15,719 nt of DNA from DBFJGL01 sp048394785 (GTDB taxonomy: Bacteria; Bacillota; Clostridia; Christensenellales; CAG-917): NCBI GenBank assembly GCA_048394785.1, contig DBFJGL010000022.1:1-15719 (forward strand). The letters are read 5' to 3'. The first letter of the stretch is position 1. Every line of letters begins with the position of its first letter. The notes under the pieces were generated by a model. The model did not search any database. It saw only the letters and a program-made list of their open reading frames with translations, and was not told where the DNA came from. Below, piece after piece: positions 1 to 6,157 of the stretch. Both the position numbers and the translations under genes were made by a program.

Positions 1-782
1 TGTGTAACCTCTCCCGCAAACTCGTCCAAAATATTTTTTTTCAATTCACGCAAATCCGTTTTATCGTAACATACATTTGTAAGATTTATTGCAAAAATCA
101 GCTCCTGCGTGCCGTCGCATTCGTGACTCTGCGCAAACGTAGCGTTGGCAATTCTGCGGCATTCCGCAGCAACGTCGTAACGCTTTGCCGAGTTCTGCGA
201 CGCAAAACAGCGCATTAAGTTGCGAAACAGTTCTCCGTATCCGCTTACGTCCAAAGAAACTCTGTATTTTTCGGGCAGCCAATCCAGCCCCCGCCAAAGT
301 TCGCACCCGTAAACTTCCTTCGGCTTGACTTCGTCGGGCAGTTCTTTTACCGCGGCGACGGCAATCGCACACGCCGCAATATGCGTAGGGTGACTGTCGA
401 AAGGATTGTGAATATACAGCGCGTCCGCCCTCGGAAACCGCGATACGAAACTTTTTACGTCATCTATAACCGCTCTCCGCATCGCCTTCACGTCTGCGGA
501 AGCGTATTCGCAAAGCGCAAGCGCGCTGTACGCGCCGACCTCTGCCGCGCGTTTCTGTTCCGCCGAGCGCAACTCCGCCATATCCTCGTCGCTTACGCCC
601 CGATAATCATCTCCTCTCGGGCACGCTCCGCCGTCCGTCAATACCGCGGCGGCAAAACCTCCGTCTTTAAGTCCTTTGACAATTCCGTCAAACGCCATCA
701 TCTCGACGTCGTCCTTATGCGCGGCTATCGCCAAATATTTCGCGCCGTCGTTCAGCGCGCTTTTAGGCACATAAATTTCCAT
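1..782 (-). CDS. PIG-L/LmbE family N-acetyl-sugar deacetylase (partial, C-terminus beyond left edge)
   Basis: This reading frame stays open from the ATG at 780-782 to the window edge, giving 260 visible residues. Two signatures of the zinc-dependent PIG-L/LmbE deacetylases are visible: AHKDDVE (H22, D24, D25; usually AHPDD, so Pro is replaced by Lys) and SHPTH (H131, H134). In this family the His and second Asp of the first motif and a later His bind the metal, and the first Asp is the general base. Members remove acetyl from GlcNAc-linked substrates (GlcNAc-PI, GlcNAc-malate in bacillithiol synthesis, chitobiose-like sugars, antibiotic intermediates). No signal peptide is seen, so it is probably cytoplasmic. 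The start has a good ribosome binding site (TTGAGGATTTATATG). It lies downstream of the GH20 and DUF4380 genes on the same strand, which suggests a GlcNAc-type substrate. The exact substrate cannot be told. Confidence 0.85.
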   Translation of the reverse strand, partial: MEIYVPKSALNDGAKYLAIAAHKDDVEMMAFDGIVKGLKDGGFAAAVLTDGGACPRGDDYRGVSDEDMAELRSAEQKRAAEVGAYSALALCEYASADVKAMRRAVIDDVKSFVSRFPRADALYIHNPFDSHPTHIAACAIAVAAVKELPDEVKPKEVYGCELWRGLDWLPEKYRVSLDVSGYGELFRNLMRCFASQNSAKRYDVAAECRRIANATFAQSHECDGTQELIFAINLTNVCYDKTDLRELKKNILDEFAGEVT

Positions 783-797
783 ATAAATCCTCAAAAA

Positions 798-814
798 CCC
801 CCGTTTTTCGGGGA
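798..814 (-). terminator. GC-only hairpin with U-tract just upstream of the PIG-L gene
   Basis: On the minus strand CCCCG-AAAAA-CGGGG is followed at once by GTTTTT, then by the GAGGAT ribosome binding site and ATG of the PIG-L gene. This is an intrinsic-terminator shape placed in the leader between the DUF4380 gene and the PIG-L gene. It could end or attenuate transcription from the upstream genes. The stem is only 5 bp (6 with a wobble pair), so efficiency is uncertain. Confidence 0.5.
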
Positions 815-950
815 GTAATCGCATTTTAGGACTTTATTCGTCCTGCGGCTAACCTGCCTTTTGCGCAATTACAAGCGCACACGCGCCTTTCGCCGCGCCG
901 TACGATTGCCAAGCGCGACGGTTCGCTCTGTGCGGCTGTCGCAAAAATGC

Positions 951-1829
951 TCAGACAAAATATTCGGGATTGCTCTCGGGACAATCGGGCGCATTATCCG
1001 AAATACTCCATTTTTCCTCAAATTCCGCGCATTCGCCGCAGTCGAGAGAATACCTTTCAGACAATCCTTCCATTTCCAGAATATGGGCGTTGGTATATGT
1101 TTCGAAATTGCACCAAAAATCGCCGAAAACCCCCTTTTCCCGAGGGTAATCAATTCTGAACGCCTTATTTTTGCACACGTAATACGCTCGCGATTTGTTA
1201 AGATACATTCCGATTTTGAATGCGTCGGGCTTGTCCGTCTGACGCAAAAACAGATGTGTTTTAGTTATTTTCAATCTTTCGTCTTTCAGGTCGTTATACG
1301 GCCAATGCACGAAGTTCTGCACGGGGTTCAGTTCGTCGGACGGTTCGTTGAGCGGAACTGCGAGCACCCCGCCCTTAGTCGCTACGGTCAATGCCCACAC
1401 CGAAATTTCGCGCCGCTCGTCAGACTTGTTGGTTATCGTGTTTTTGACGCGCACTCCGCCATTCTCGTCCATTTCGACGTCAAGCGCGTAATCGAACGCG
1501 TGCGCCGTTCTGCCCGTGAACTTTCCGCCGAACTCGCGCGGCTCGAACTCCACGGGATAATTGTCGGGCACATACGTTTCCAAATCTTCCGGCGATTTCC
1601 ATACGCGGTGACCGCCGTATAAGTACCACGTTTCGCCGCTTTTGAAATTTTTGTCAAAGTATTCTCCGCCCTTTGACACGTTGCGCTCCAAATCTTCGTT
1701 CAGAAAATTAAAATCTCGAGTTCCGTAATATATAATTCTCGGACCGACGTCGAGCGTAACCATAAGCACGCGTCCGTTTCTCTCGAATTTTGCGCATTTA
1801 CCGTAGTTTTTGTATTGTACAGTTTCCAT
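951..1829 (-). CDS. DUF4380-like / aldose-1-epimerase-fold carbohydrate-binding protein
   Basis: A 292-residue soluble protein with no signal peptide. The N-terminal beta-rich start, containing VTLDVGPRIIYYG, followed by YGGHRVWKSPED around residues 70-80, is the pattern of DUF4380 proteins, which share the galactose-mutarotase-like beta-sandwich fold. A later stretch, LRQTDKPDAFKIGM, also fits. Such proteins often sit beside glycoside hydrolases; a mutarotase or sugar-phosphate epimerase role is possible, but the reaction is not established and I cannot point to a catalytic His/Glu pair with confidence. The start is supported by GGAGAGAATATG. It lies 119 bp after the GH20 gene and 168 bp before the PIG-L gene, all on the minus strand. 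The family call comes from motif memory, so it is moderate. Confidence 0.65.
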   Translation of the reverse strand: METVQYKNYGKCAKFERNGRVLMVTLDVGPRIIYYGTRDFNFLNEDLERNVSKGGEYFDKNFKSGETWYLYGGHRVWKSPEDLETYVPDNYPVEFEPREFGGKFTGRTAHAFDYALDVEMDENGGVRVKNTITNKSDERREISVWALTVATKGGVLAVPLNEPSDELNPVQNFVHWPYNDLKDERLKITKTHLFLRQTDKPDAFKIGMYLNKSRAYYVCKNKAFRIDYPREKGVFGDFWCNFETYTNAHILEMEGLSERYSLDCGECAEFEEKWSISDNAPDCPESNPEYFV

Positions 1830-1948
1830 ATTCTCTCCGTATTAACCGCCCGCAAGCTCTCGCTTCCGCGCTTTTAATTAAGGTTGTTTTATTCCGTCAA
1901 CGCCGATACCGCAGCGACTGTCGCCATCGGCGCACTATTTGATTTTAC

Positions 1949-3460
1949 TTACCGTTCCGCATCCTTTGCCGCCGCGCCTCTCGCCGCCTTTATTCCGAAA
2001 GCCGCCGCCTGCACCCAGCCTTTTATAATGTTCGGATTGCTTTCCTTTATCGAAGTAAACGGATATTCGTACGCCATCATAATGCCGAGCATATTATACA
2101 GCCTTTGCTCAAACTCTTTATAATTTTTCTCTCTTTCGCTCCATGCGTTTTCCGCAACGGCGAAAAGCCTCGGAAACGCCTGCGTGAAAATCTTTTCCTC
2201 GCTGTCCACCCATTCCGTCCAAAGCGGCGCCTCTACGCCGACAATATAATCTGCGCCGCACTCCAAACCTCTCAGCTCGGTCGGCTCGAAATTATAACAC
2301 TGTTTCAGCGACGTAAGTCCGTAGGGGTAATCGAGGTAATACTTGAAAGCCTTGCTCACTACGGTTTTTCTGCCGTCGTTTGCCGCCGCCACAACGCGCT
2401 TTGCGCCGTTCGGCTCACTCCAATACTGTACCATTGCGCTCTTGTCAAGCATACCCGACTTCAAAGCTTCATTCCAAACAACTGCCACTTTACCGTGTCG
2501 TTTTAATATATTTATCACTCTGTTTGTGAAATATGCCTGCAACTCCTCATAGTTGTGCAAGCCCTGTTTTTTCATCATTTCGGCGCATTTGCCGCAACGC
2601 GCCCAACGTCCTTTAGGCACTTCGTCGCCGCCGATGTGGAAATACCTGTAAGGGAAAAGCGGCGTTATTTCATCAAGCAGACTTTCTATAAACTCATACG
2701 TTGCCTCCTCGCCCGCGCAAAGGATTTTATCGCTTATTCCGAATTTGCGCGCAACCGCATAACCCTTCTTTTCGCAACCGAGCGCAGGGTACGCCGCAAG
2801 AACGGACAGCGTATGTCCCGGCAAATCTATTTCGGGAAGCACGTCTATGCCGCGCTCTTTGCAGTACGCCACGACGTCGCGTATTTCCTGTTTTGTATAG
2901 TAACCGCTCACTTCTTTGCCGTCGCCGAGCGTGTCTTTTCTTACAGAACCTATACTGTTGAGTTCGGGAAAACGCTCGCTCTCTATTCTGAACCCCTGGT
3001 CGTCGCTCAGATGAAGGTGCAGCACGTTTATTTTGACAAGGCACAGAATGTCCGCAAGTTTCTTTATCGTATCCACGCCGAAAAAGTGGCGGCTGACGTC
3101 AAGCATAAACCCTCTGTGCGCAAAACGGGGCTTGTCGTGTACGGTAACGCAGCCGAGCACAGAATAACCTTTTTCGTCGTAGCCGTCGAACAGCATCTGC
3201 GCAAGCGTGGACACGGCATGGATTATCCCGTCTTGCGAGCACGCTTTAATCGAAATATTTTCTTTAATTTCGAGCACGTATTCGTACGCGCCGCAATCGC
3301 AGACTTCTGCTGTCAGCGTGTTTTTTTCAAACTCGCCGTAATCGAGAAAATACAATCTTTGTTTATCCGCTTCGGACACGCCTTCGAGCACGGTCGATTT
3401 GGAAAAAACAAATTCTCCGTCGCTTTTTTTTACTGAATACGGTTTAGGTAAAATATTCAT
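1949..3460 (-). CDS. Beta-N-acetylhexosaminidase, glycoside hydrolase family 20
   Basis: A 503-residue protein that removes terminal GlcNAc/GalNAc from glycans through substrate-assisted catalysis. Visible landmarks: HRGFMLDVSRHF at about 115-126 (entry to the catalytic barrel), HLHLSDDQGFRIE at 148-160, IDLPGH at 211-216, and HIGGDE at 275-280, which holds the catalytic Asp279-Glu280 pair. A later aromatic stretch with PLWTEWV fits the active-site Trp region. The N-terminal part (about 1-105) matches the GH20b accessory domain that precedes the barrel. There is no signal peptide, so it probably acts inside the cell on imported oligosaccharides. The start has a strong GGAGGAAATTATG and a near-consensus promoter 17 nt upstream of the start. 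The last dozen residues are Ala/Lys-rich and extend past the barrel. It is first in a likely three-gene amino-sugar unit. Confidence 0.95.
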   Translation of the reverse strand: MNILPKPYSVKKSDGEFVFSKSTVLEGVSEADKQRLYFLDYGEFEKNTLTAEVCDCGAYEYVLEIKENISIKACSQDGIIHAVSTLAQMLFDGYDEKGYSVLGCVTVHDKPRFAHRGFMLDVSRHFFGVDTIKKLADILCLVKINVLHLHLSDDQGFRIESERFPELNSIGSVRKDTLGDGKEVSGYYTKQEIRDVVAYCKERGIDVLPEIDLPGHTLSVLAAYPALGCEKKGYAVARKFGISDKILCAGEEATYEFIESLLDEITPLFPYRYFHIGGDEVPKGRWARCGKCAEMMKKQGLHNYEELQAYFTNRVINILKRHGKVAVVWNEALKSGMLDKSAMVQYWSEPNGAKRVVAAANDGRKTVVSKAFKYYLDYPYGLTSLKQCYNFEPTELRGLECGADYIVGVEAPLWTEWVDSEEKIFTQAFPRLFAVAENAWSEREKNYKEFEQRLYNMLGIMMAYEYPFTSIKESNPNIIKGWVQAAAFGIKAARGAAAKDAER

Positions 3461-3476
3461 AATTTCCTCCGCCTTT

Positions 3477-3505
3477 ATTTTATCAAACGCGGCATTTTAA
3501 GTCAA
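3477..3505 (-). promoter_or_regulatory. Promoter of the GH20 gene
   Basis: On the minus strand, -35 TTGACT (3505-3500), a 17-nt spacer and -10 TAAAAT (3482-3477). The GGAGG site and the ATG at 3460 follow within about 16 nt of the -10 box, so the leader is short. Confidence 0.75.
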
Positions 3506-3527
3506 TGCCCAATACGCGCCCGCGCGT

Positions 3528-3556
3528 TTGACATCGCGCTCCGTCGGTGATATTAT
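3528..3556 (+). promoter_or_regulatory. Promoter of the small membrane protein gene at 3563
   Basis: TTGACA (3528-3533), exactly 17 nt, then TATTAT (3551-3556). It is back to back with the GH20 promoter. The predicted start of transcription (about 7 nt after the -10 box) falls at the GTG codon 3563 itself. Confidence 0.75.
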
Positions 3557-3562
3557 CGGATT

Positions 3563-4051
3563 GTGAGAGGTTTATTGACGGGAACCGTACTGTCAGGCAT
3601 ACTGCACGCATTCGTACGGCTGATAAAGATAATTATCGAAGTCTGCGCAAGCATAATATATTATTGCGGTTTGTACGTGCCATTGGCTTATCTCGTGTAC
3701 GGCGGAATACTTTACGGCGTTTTCGATTTTCCGCCCTTTTCCAAAGGGACGGACGGCGCGCTGTACATTCTCGGATTTGCGCTTACGCTCGTATGCGCGC
3801 TGATGATAGCTGTAAAAAACCTTATTATCAAACCATACGACAAACACTTCCGAAAATCGTCCGTCGTGGAGTACGGCAAAAACGAAAAACTTTCCAAACA
3901 CGCGCCGGAAGCTCCGAAAATATACAAAAGCAAGGTAAACCGAGGCGTAATCGTTTACGAGTACGAAAACCGCTACGATTTATACGAACAGCGCGGCGAC
4001 GGGCTCGAACTTGTAAAGACGGAATATAAGTACAATAAAAAACGGCGTTAA
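3563..4051 (+). CDS. Small membrane protein of unknown function
   Basis: I do not recognise this 162-residue protein. Three hydrophobic segments are visible, at about 14-34, 37-56 and 66-88, followed by a basic and Tyr/Glu-rich soluble tail (about 90-162) that includes EYENRYDLYEQRGDG. The start is uncertain. An in-frame TGA at 3548 limits it, leaving GTG 3563 (at the predicted transcription start, so leaderless) or TTG 3575, which has GAGAGG 4 nt upstream. It is divergent from the GH20 gene. It precedes the DUF1624 acetyltransferase gene by 128 bp on the same strand with no obvious terminator between, so co-transcription is possible. Confidence 0.7.
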   Translation: MRGLLTGTVLSGILHAFVRLIKIIIEVCASIIYYCGLYVPLAYLVYGGILYGVFDFPPFSKGTDGALYILGFALTLVCALMIAVKNLIIKPYDKHFRKSSVVEYGKNEKLSKHAPEAPKIYKSKVNRGVIVYEYENRYDLYEQRGDGLELVKTEYKYNKKRR

Positions 4052-4179
4052 AACTTCGACGGGACGCCAAAATTGCGATAATCGGGCGGTTTGTTTGAAA
4101 ACGGCAACTCAGCGCGAATACCCAAGAAAGCAAATCGCGCATTTTGACAGTCGACCGCAAACAAAGACGACGGACAAAC

Positions 4180-5112
4180 ATGGACAAACCATGTCGCAAA
4201 AATCATAAAACAATGACCGACCAAAGCAATCTGATTGAAAACTGCGCCGTAACTCTTGCACCGCGGCGCAAAAAGAACAGAATCTGGGAAATAGACTTTC
4301 TCAGAGGGTTTTGCATTATTCTTATGGTTTTCGACCATCTCGCGCTTTTGCTCGGAGGCATTTTCGGTCCGAGTTGGTTCGGCAAAGATATGCTCGGCAC
4401 GGGTTTCGGTCCGACCTTGTGCCGTCTGTGCGAATACTATTATTACGACAGCACTCTGCGGCAAGTGGGACATCAGGCGGTTCTGTTCATTTTCTTCTCC
4501 GTATCGGGCATATCCTGTTATTTTTCGCGCTCGAACGTCAAGCGCGGTCTGCAACTTGCCGTAATAGCGGTTCTTTATTCCGTCATCAGCTATTTTGTCG
4601 ACGAATATTTTATCTCCGACACCCTCGTTACGTTCGGAGTATTGCACTTTTACGCCGCCTGTATTCTCATTTACGCGCTTATCGGCATAATGTGCGCGGG
4701 CAGGAAAATTCCTAAAATGGTTTGTTCTGCGGCAATCATTCTCGCCGTCGTGCTTACGTATCACCTATACGTTCCGCCCGCCGACACAGAACTTTTCCTG
4801 TTCCCTCTCTTTCCGTATCGGGACGCGCACGGCGTCGCGTCGCTGTTTTACAGTCAAAACGCAGTATCTCCCGGCGACCTTTTCACGCTGATACCCTACG
4901 CGTCATTCTTCTTTTTCGGTACTTTTATAGGTCCCGTACTTTACGGCAGAAAGAAAAGTCTGCTCCCCGCGCTTGACGGCAAATGGAATAAAGCGGCGAC
5001 ATTTGTGGGCAGACACGCGCTTCCCGTATATATTCTGCACGTCGTTGTCCTGACCGCTCTGCTCGCGATAATCAGTTATTTGTTCATAACGCCGGGCAGT
5101 TTCGGATTTTAA
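4180..5112 (+). CDS. DUF1624/HGSNAT-like multi-pass membrane acetyltransferase
   Basis: 310 residues from the ATG at 4180. After a basic N-terminus comes WEIDFLRGFCIILMVFDHL (about 36-54), the hallmark start of DUF1624 (COG3503) proteins, related to heparan-alpha-glucosaminide N-acetyltransferase. SVSGISCYFSRSNVKRG, TFGVLHFYAACILI and the near-terminal GRHALPVYILH also match the family. I see about seven or eight membrane segments. Known relatives move acetyl from cytoplasmic acetyl-CoA to sugar amines across a membrane; bacterial substrates are mostly unknown. Being next to a GH20 and a PIG-L gene makes an amino-sugar substrate attractive, but that is inference. The start choice is weak: alternatives are TTG 4144 and ATG 4213, and none has a strong ribosome binding site. 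The ATG at 4180 sits in a small hairpin, CATGG-ACAAA-CCATG. Confidence 0.8.
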   Translation: MDKPCRKNHKTMTDQSNLIENCAVTLAPRRKKNRIWEIDFLRGFCIILMVFDHLALLLGGIFGPSWFGKDMLGTGFGPTLCRLCEYYYYDSTLRQVGHQAVLFIFFSVSGISCYFSRSNVKRGLQLAVIAVLYSVISYFVDEYFISDTLVTFGVLHFYAACILIYALIGIMCAGRKIPKMVCSAAIILAVVLTYHLYVPPADTELFLFPLFPYRDAHGVASLFYSQNAVSPGDLFTLIPYASFFFFGTFIGPVLYGRKKSLLPALDGKWNKAATFVGRHALPVYILHVVVLTALLAIISYLFITPGSFGF

Positions 5113-5313
5113 TACTATCCGAACAATCTCAAAATCATACCGAATATTGCTTTTGCTCGGTTCCTTTCAAGCGATACAGCGATTGTACCCTCCCGCAAAC
5201 CCAACGGCTTAATTATAAAACGCTCTGTATCGATGCAAGAGTTTGCCTCTTATTAAGCGAGATATTTGTTTAACTACACAGCCGTTATGTTTTATCGAAT
5301 GCGAATACTTTAC

Positions 5314-5340
5314 AAAAATAAACCTCCGTATTTGCGGAGG
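5314..5340 (-). terminator. Terminator for the minus-strand PH-domain gene
   Basis: CCTCCG (5323-5328) pairs with CGGAGG (5335-5340) around a 6-nt loop. On the minus strand it is followed by TTTATTTTT. It lies downstream of the minus-strand gene ending at 5466. Confidence 0.7.
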
Positions 5341-5353
5341 CTTAACTTATATA

Positions 5354-5376
5354 AAAACACCCTAGCGGGTGCTTTT
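5354..5376 (+). terminator. Bidirectional terminator between convergent genes
   Basis: CACCC (5358-5362) pairs with GGGTG (5367-5371). The plus strand continues with CTTTT and the minus strand with TTTTTAT. It can serve the acetyltransferase gene ending at 5112 and, from the other side, the gene ending at 5466. Confidence 0.65.
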
Positions 5377-5465
5377 AAGAGTTTGTTCGGATAAATTACC
5401 TATGTGCCCGACTGCGCCGAATACTTTTTAGATAACGCCGCAATGTTTTGCGTTTTATTGCGGTA

Positions 5466-6050
5466 TTACTTGCCGACCGCTCTGCTCGGCGCCGCAAGCG
5501 TCAGTTTTACGTTGCGCATATTATTGGCTGTGCTTCTCGTGGACGAAACCTGTTTCATAATTTTACGGGCAAGCTTTTCGGGCTTTACCACGTTCTTAAT
5601 CAAATAAGGTTTTTCCGCCTCGCTTATTACGTTTATATCACCGTAACCCAACGCGCGTTGAACGAGGTTTTGATTGCTTTCGACCATCTTCACTTCGAAA
5701 ATGGGCACAATCGCGCTGAACGTACCCGTGACGCCGCTCTTTATCACAAGCTTATCCTCTGTGAGAATAACCTCTTTGCGGTAAACGGACACGACGTGCA
5801 TAACAAACACAATCAACACAAACGCTCCGCAGCCCGCCACGGCGTATTTGAGATTTTGTTCGGTAAGATACGCAACCTCCGTACTTTTGGTAAAAAACCC
5901 TTCAATCTGAGGAGCGAAAATCCACAGTACTGCAACAAGACCGCCGAGCACGGCGGCAAGCACTATCTCGGACGCAAACACCCAACCCGAAAATTTGGCG
6001 CGGGCGACTATTCTGTCCGACTTTGAAAATTTTCTTTCGAGTTCTTTCAT
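5466..6050 (-). CDS. Membrane-anchored bacterial PH-domain (bPH2/YdbS-type) protein
   Basis: 194 residues. Two membrane segments (about 22-46 and 69-90) are followed by a soluble domain (about 92-155), running from KEVILTEDKLVIKSGVTGTF through VPIFEV to YGDINVISEAEKPYLIKNV and ending in PEKLARKI. This is the layout of bacterial PH-domain proteins of the YdbS/YdbT type; their ligand and role are largely unknown. I chose the ATG at 6050 because GGGAGGAG lies just ahead of it; a start 14 codons upstream is possible in frame but has no such site. The Lys/Arg-rich C-terminal tail (about 160-194) is unstructured. It lies 107 bp after the GH127-like gene on the same strand, and could be co-transcribed or use weak promoter-like boxes in that gap (TTGCGA, 17 nt, TAAATT). 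Confidence 0.8.
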   Translation of the reverse strand: MKELERKFSKSDRIVARAKFSGWVFASEIVLAAVLGGLVAVLWIFAPQIEGFFTKSTEVAYLTEQNLKYAVAGCGAFVLIVFVMHVVSVYRKEVILTEDKLVIKSGVTGTFSAIVPIFEVKMVESNQNLVQRALGYGDINVISEAEKPYLIKNVVKPEKLARKIMKQVSSTRSTANNMRNVKLTLAAPSRAVGK

Positions 6051-6157
6051 ATCTCCTCCCGTTAATTTAACAACAAGCACTTTATGTCGCAATTTTGACG
6101 CATTAACCGTCGATTTGCAAATTTTATATTCGCTTGCTTATCATCTGTTACACGCCG

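Larger units (their letters stand above)
5116..5393. repeat. Non-coding segment bounded by a 14/15 inverted repeat
   Basis: TATCCGAACAA (5116-5126) is matched exactly in reverse complement at 5383-5393. Extending inward gives 14 of 15 matches (5116-5130 with 5379-5393). Inside are further inverted pairs: CGATACAG 5172-5179 with CTGTATCG 5225-5232, AACGGCT 5203-5209 with AGCCGTT 5280-5286, and a hairpin AAGAG/CTCTT at 5237-5251, plus two terminator hairpins at the right end. No convincing ORF is present. It could be a decayed miniature inverted-repeat element or a structured RNA region. I see no clear target-site duplication. Confidence 0.5.

Noticed and set aside
381..1622. Long plus-strand open frames (381-818 and 861-1622) facing the deacetylase and DUF4380 genes
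   Set aside because: They lie opposite well-supported genes with clear motifs and ribosome binding sites; their translations are Arg/Phe/Val-rich antisense artefacts with no family signature.
2555..3436. Plus-strand 293-codon frame opposite the GH20 gene
   Set aside because: The GH20 catalytic motifs on the minus strand are unambiguous, and the antisense product shows no domain.
4172..4193. Near-tandem GGACAAAC repeat and small palindrome at the acetyltransferase start
   Set aside because: Too short to call a repeat or operator; probably chance.
5438..5463. CCGCAAT/ATTGCGG hairpin just after the PH-domain gene
   Set aside because: The 12-nt loop and lack of a T-run on either strand make it a weak terminator; better ones lie nearby.
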